Of a DNA stretch of 64,000 nt, positions 63,308-64,000 are shown piece after piece. The notes beneath the pieces are model-generated. The model searched no databases and was not told where the DNA came from. It saw only the letters and a list, made by a program, of their open reading frames with translations. This stretch comes from Curvularia sp. ZM96 (Eukaryota > Ascomycota > Dothideomycetes > Pleosporales > Pleosporaceae), in contig JAJGBQ010000001.1 of NCBI GenBank assembly GCA_022457065.1, positions 4,092,001 to 4,156,000 on the forward strand, in the 5' to 3' direction. Each line of letters opens with the position of its first letter. Within the stretch, counting starts at the first letter, position 1. The position numbers were made by a program, and so were the translations under genes.

Positions 63308-64000
63308 GGTACGAGCAATCACACACGCTCAATCAACTCATCGACTGACTTTCTTGTCCATCAGCGTATTCATGCGTACGGTTCTCGAGATCATGGCAAG
63401 CCTACTGGCGGGGACATCTGCGTATTGGCGGACTGTCATTCCTGGGTTTCACAAATGTCGGTTGTCCACAAAATAGCACAGCGGGTAAATGGTTGGGTGT
63501 TTGAGTTATGGAGGAGCTTGAGCTTACACATGAAGTGTATGAAGGATCTTAAGGTTATAGCTTAGAGCCTATGAACACTTTCGTAACCCTTTGGATTGAC
63601 TGATGCTTGAGTGACGAACGGGCGATGTGCTCACATAAGCTTATCGTCGAGCTGATAGGCTCTACAAGGCAGCCGTTTTCACATCTCATGCCTGTAGAGA
63701 TAGGGTACAACGCCTCGATCTGACATGCCTCATGCAATTCGCATGCTCAGGACGGTAGACAGTTCTGTTGCTGCACGGGTGGTTCGGTGGCATCTGAAGG
63801 CTAACGGTTGAGAGAGCCGCCTATCCCTGCTAGTGCGGCTTGAACACGGGTGGGTCGCGGGCCAAGCGACGCGTTGCTTCACCGAGTGCTTAAATGCGAC
63901 CAATGCGACCCTGTCTCCCACGTCCCGCTTACTATGAGCTTGTTTGCAGTACACATCGTTGAGTTCTCCAAGCTTTAGTTTGCATGCCTGTCTTGTCATA
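63308..64000. other. 3' flank of actin and window end
   Basis: 693 bp holding the actin 3' UTR and flanking sequence. No gene recognised up to the window edge. Confidence 0.4.

Overview
The window looks like a chromosome segment of a filamentous ascomycete. Short GT..AG introns (about 45-120 nt), KR/Kex2-type secreted precursors, Zn2Cys6 and bZIP-ankyrin regulators, UstYa-family enzymes and RIP-like (C-to-T) gene decay all point to Dothideomycetes, most likely Pleosporales. That placement is inference, since no database search was possible. No tRNA, rRNA, CRISPR array or intact transposon was recognised.

Layout. Both ends hold conserved housekeeping genes. The left end (1-11.9 kb) has a Rab11 GTPase, a chromodomain/CCCH zinc-finger protein, a multipass membrane protein, eIF2D/Tma64 and a THEM6-like hotdog protein. 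The right end (46.9-63.3 kb) has a coiled-coil protein, an RWD-RBR ubiquitin ligase (Itt1/RNF14 type), dolichyldiphosphatase, a HemK-type methyltransferase, a sugar transporter, the DEAH helicase Dhr1/Ecm16, a proteasome assembly chaperone 3 homologue, Fes1 and actin.

Between them (about 12-46.9 kb) lies an accessory island with long gene-poor stretches. It contains three small secreted proteins encoded in several exons (13.1, 15.9 and 44.6 kb), a fourth secreted protein (34.3 kb), two broken genes (31.5-32.6 and 41.1-44.2 kb), and a Zn2Cys6 regulator divergent from an old-yellow-enzyme gene with a GH43 gene beyond it.

The main discovery candidate is at 17.3-31.2 kb: an apparent ribosomal peptide (RiPP) cluster of the UstYa/dikaritin type. 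A small spliced gene at 27812-28133 encodes a signal peptide followed by four copies of QKKIDAVDVE separated by Kex2 KR sites. The four copies are identical as protein but differ at many synonymous positions. Around it are four UstYa-family (DUF3328) membrane proteins, each with two HxxHC motifs, a bZIP-ankyrin regulator of the ToxE/bANK type, a sucrose-transporter-like MFS protein, and a DOMON plus cytochrome b561 protein that shares a 301-bp divergent promoter with one UstYa gene. In a plausible scheme the precursor enters the secretory pathway, Kex2 releases the repeats, the UstYa proteins oxidise or cyclise them in the lumen, and the MFS protein exports the product. The repeat contains no aromatic residue, unlike the characterised dikaritins I know, so its chemistry would be unusual.
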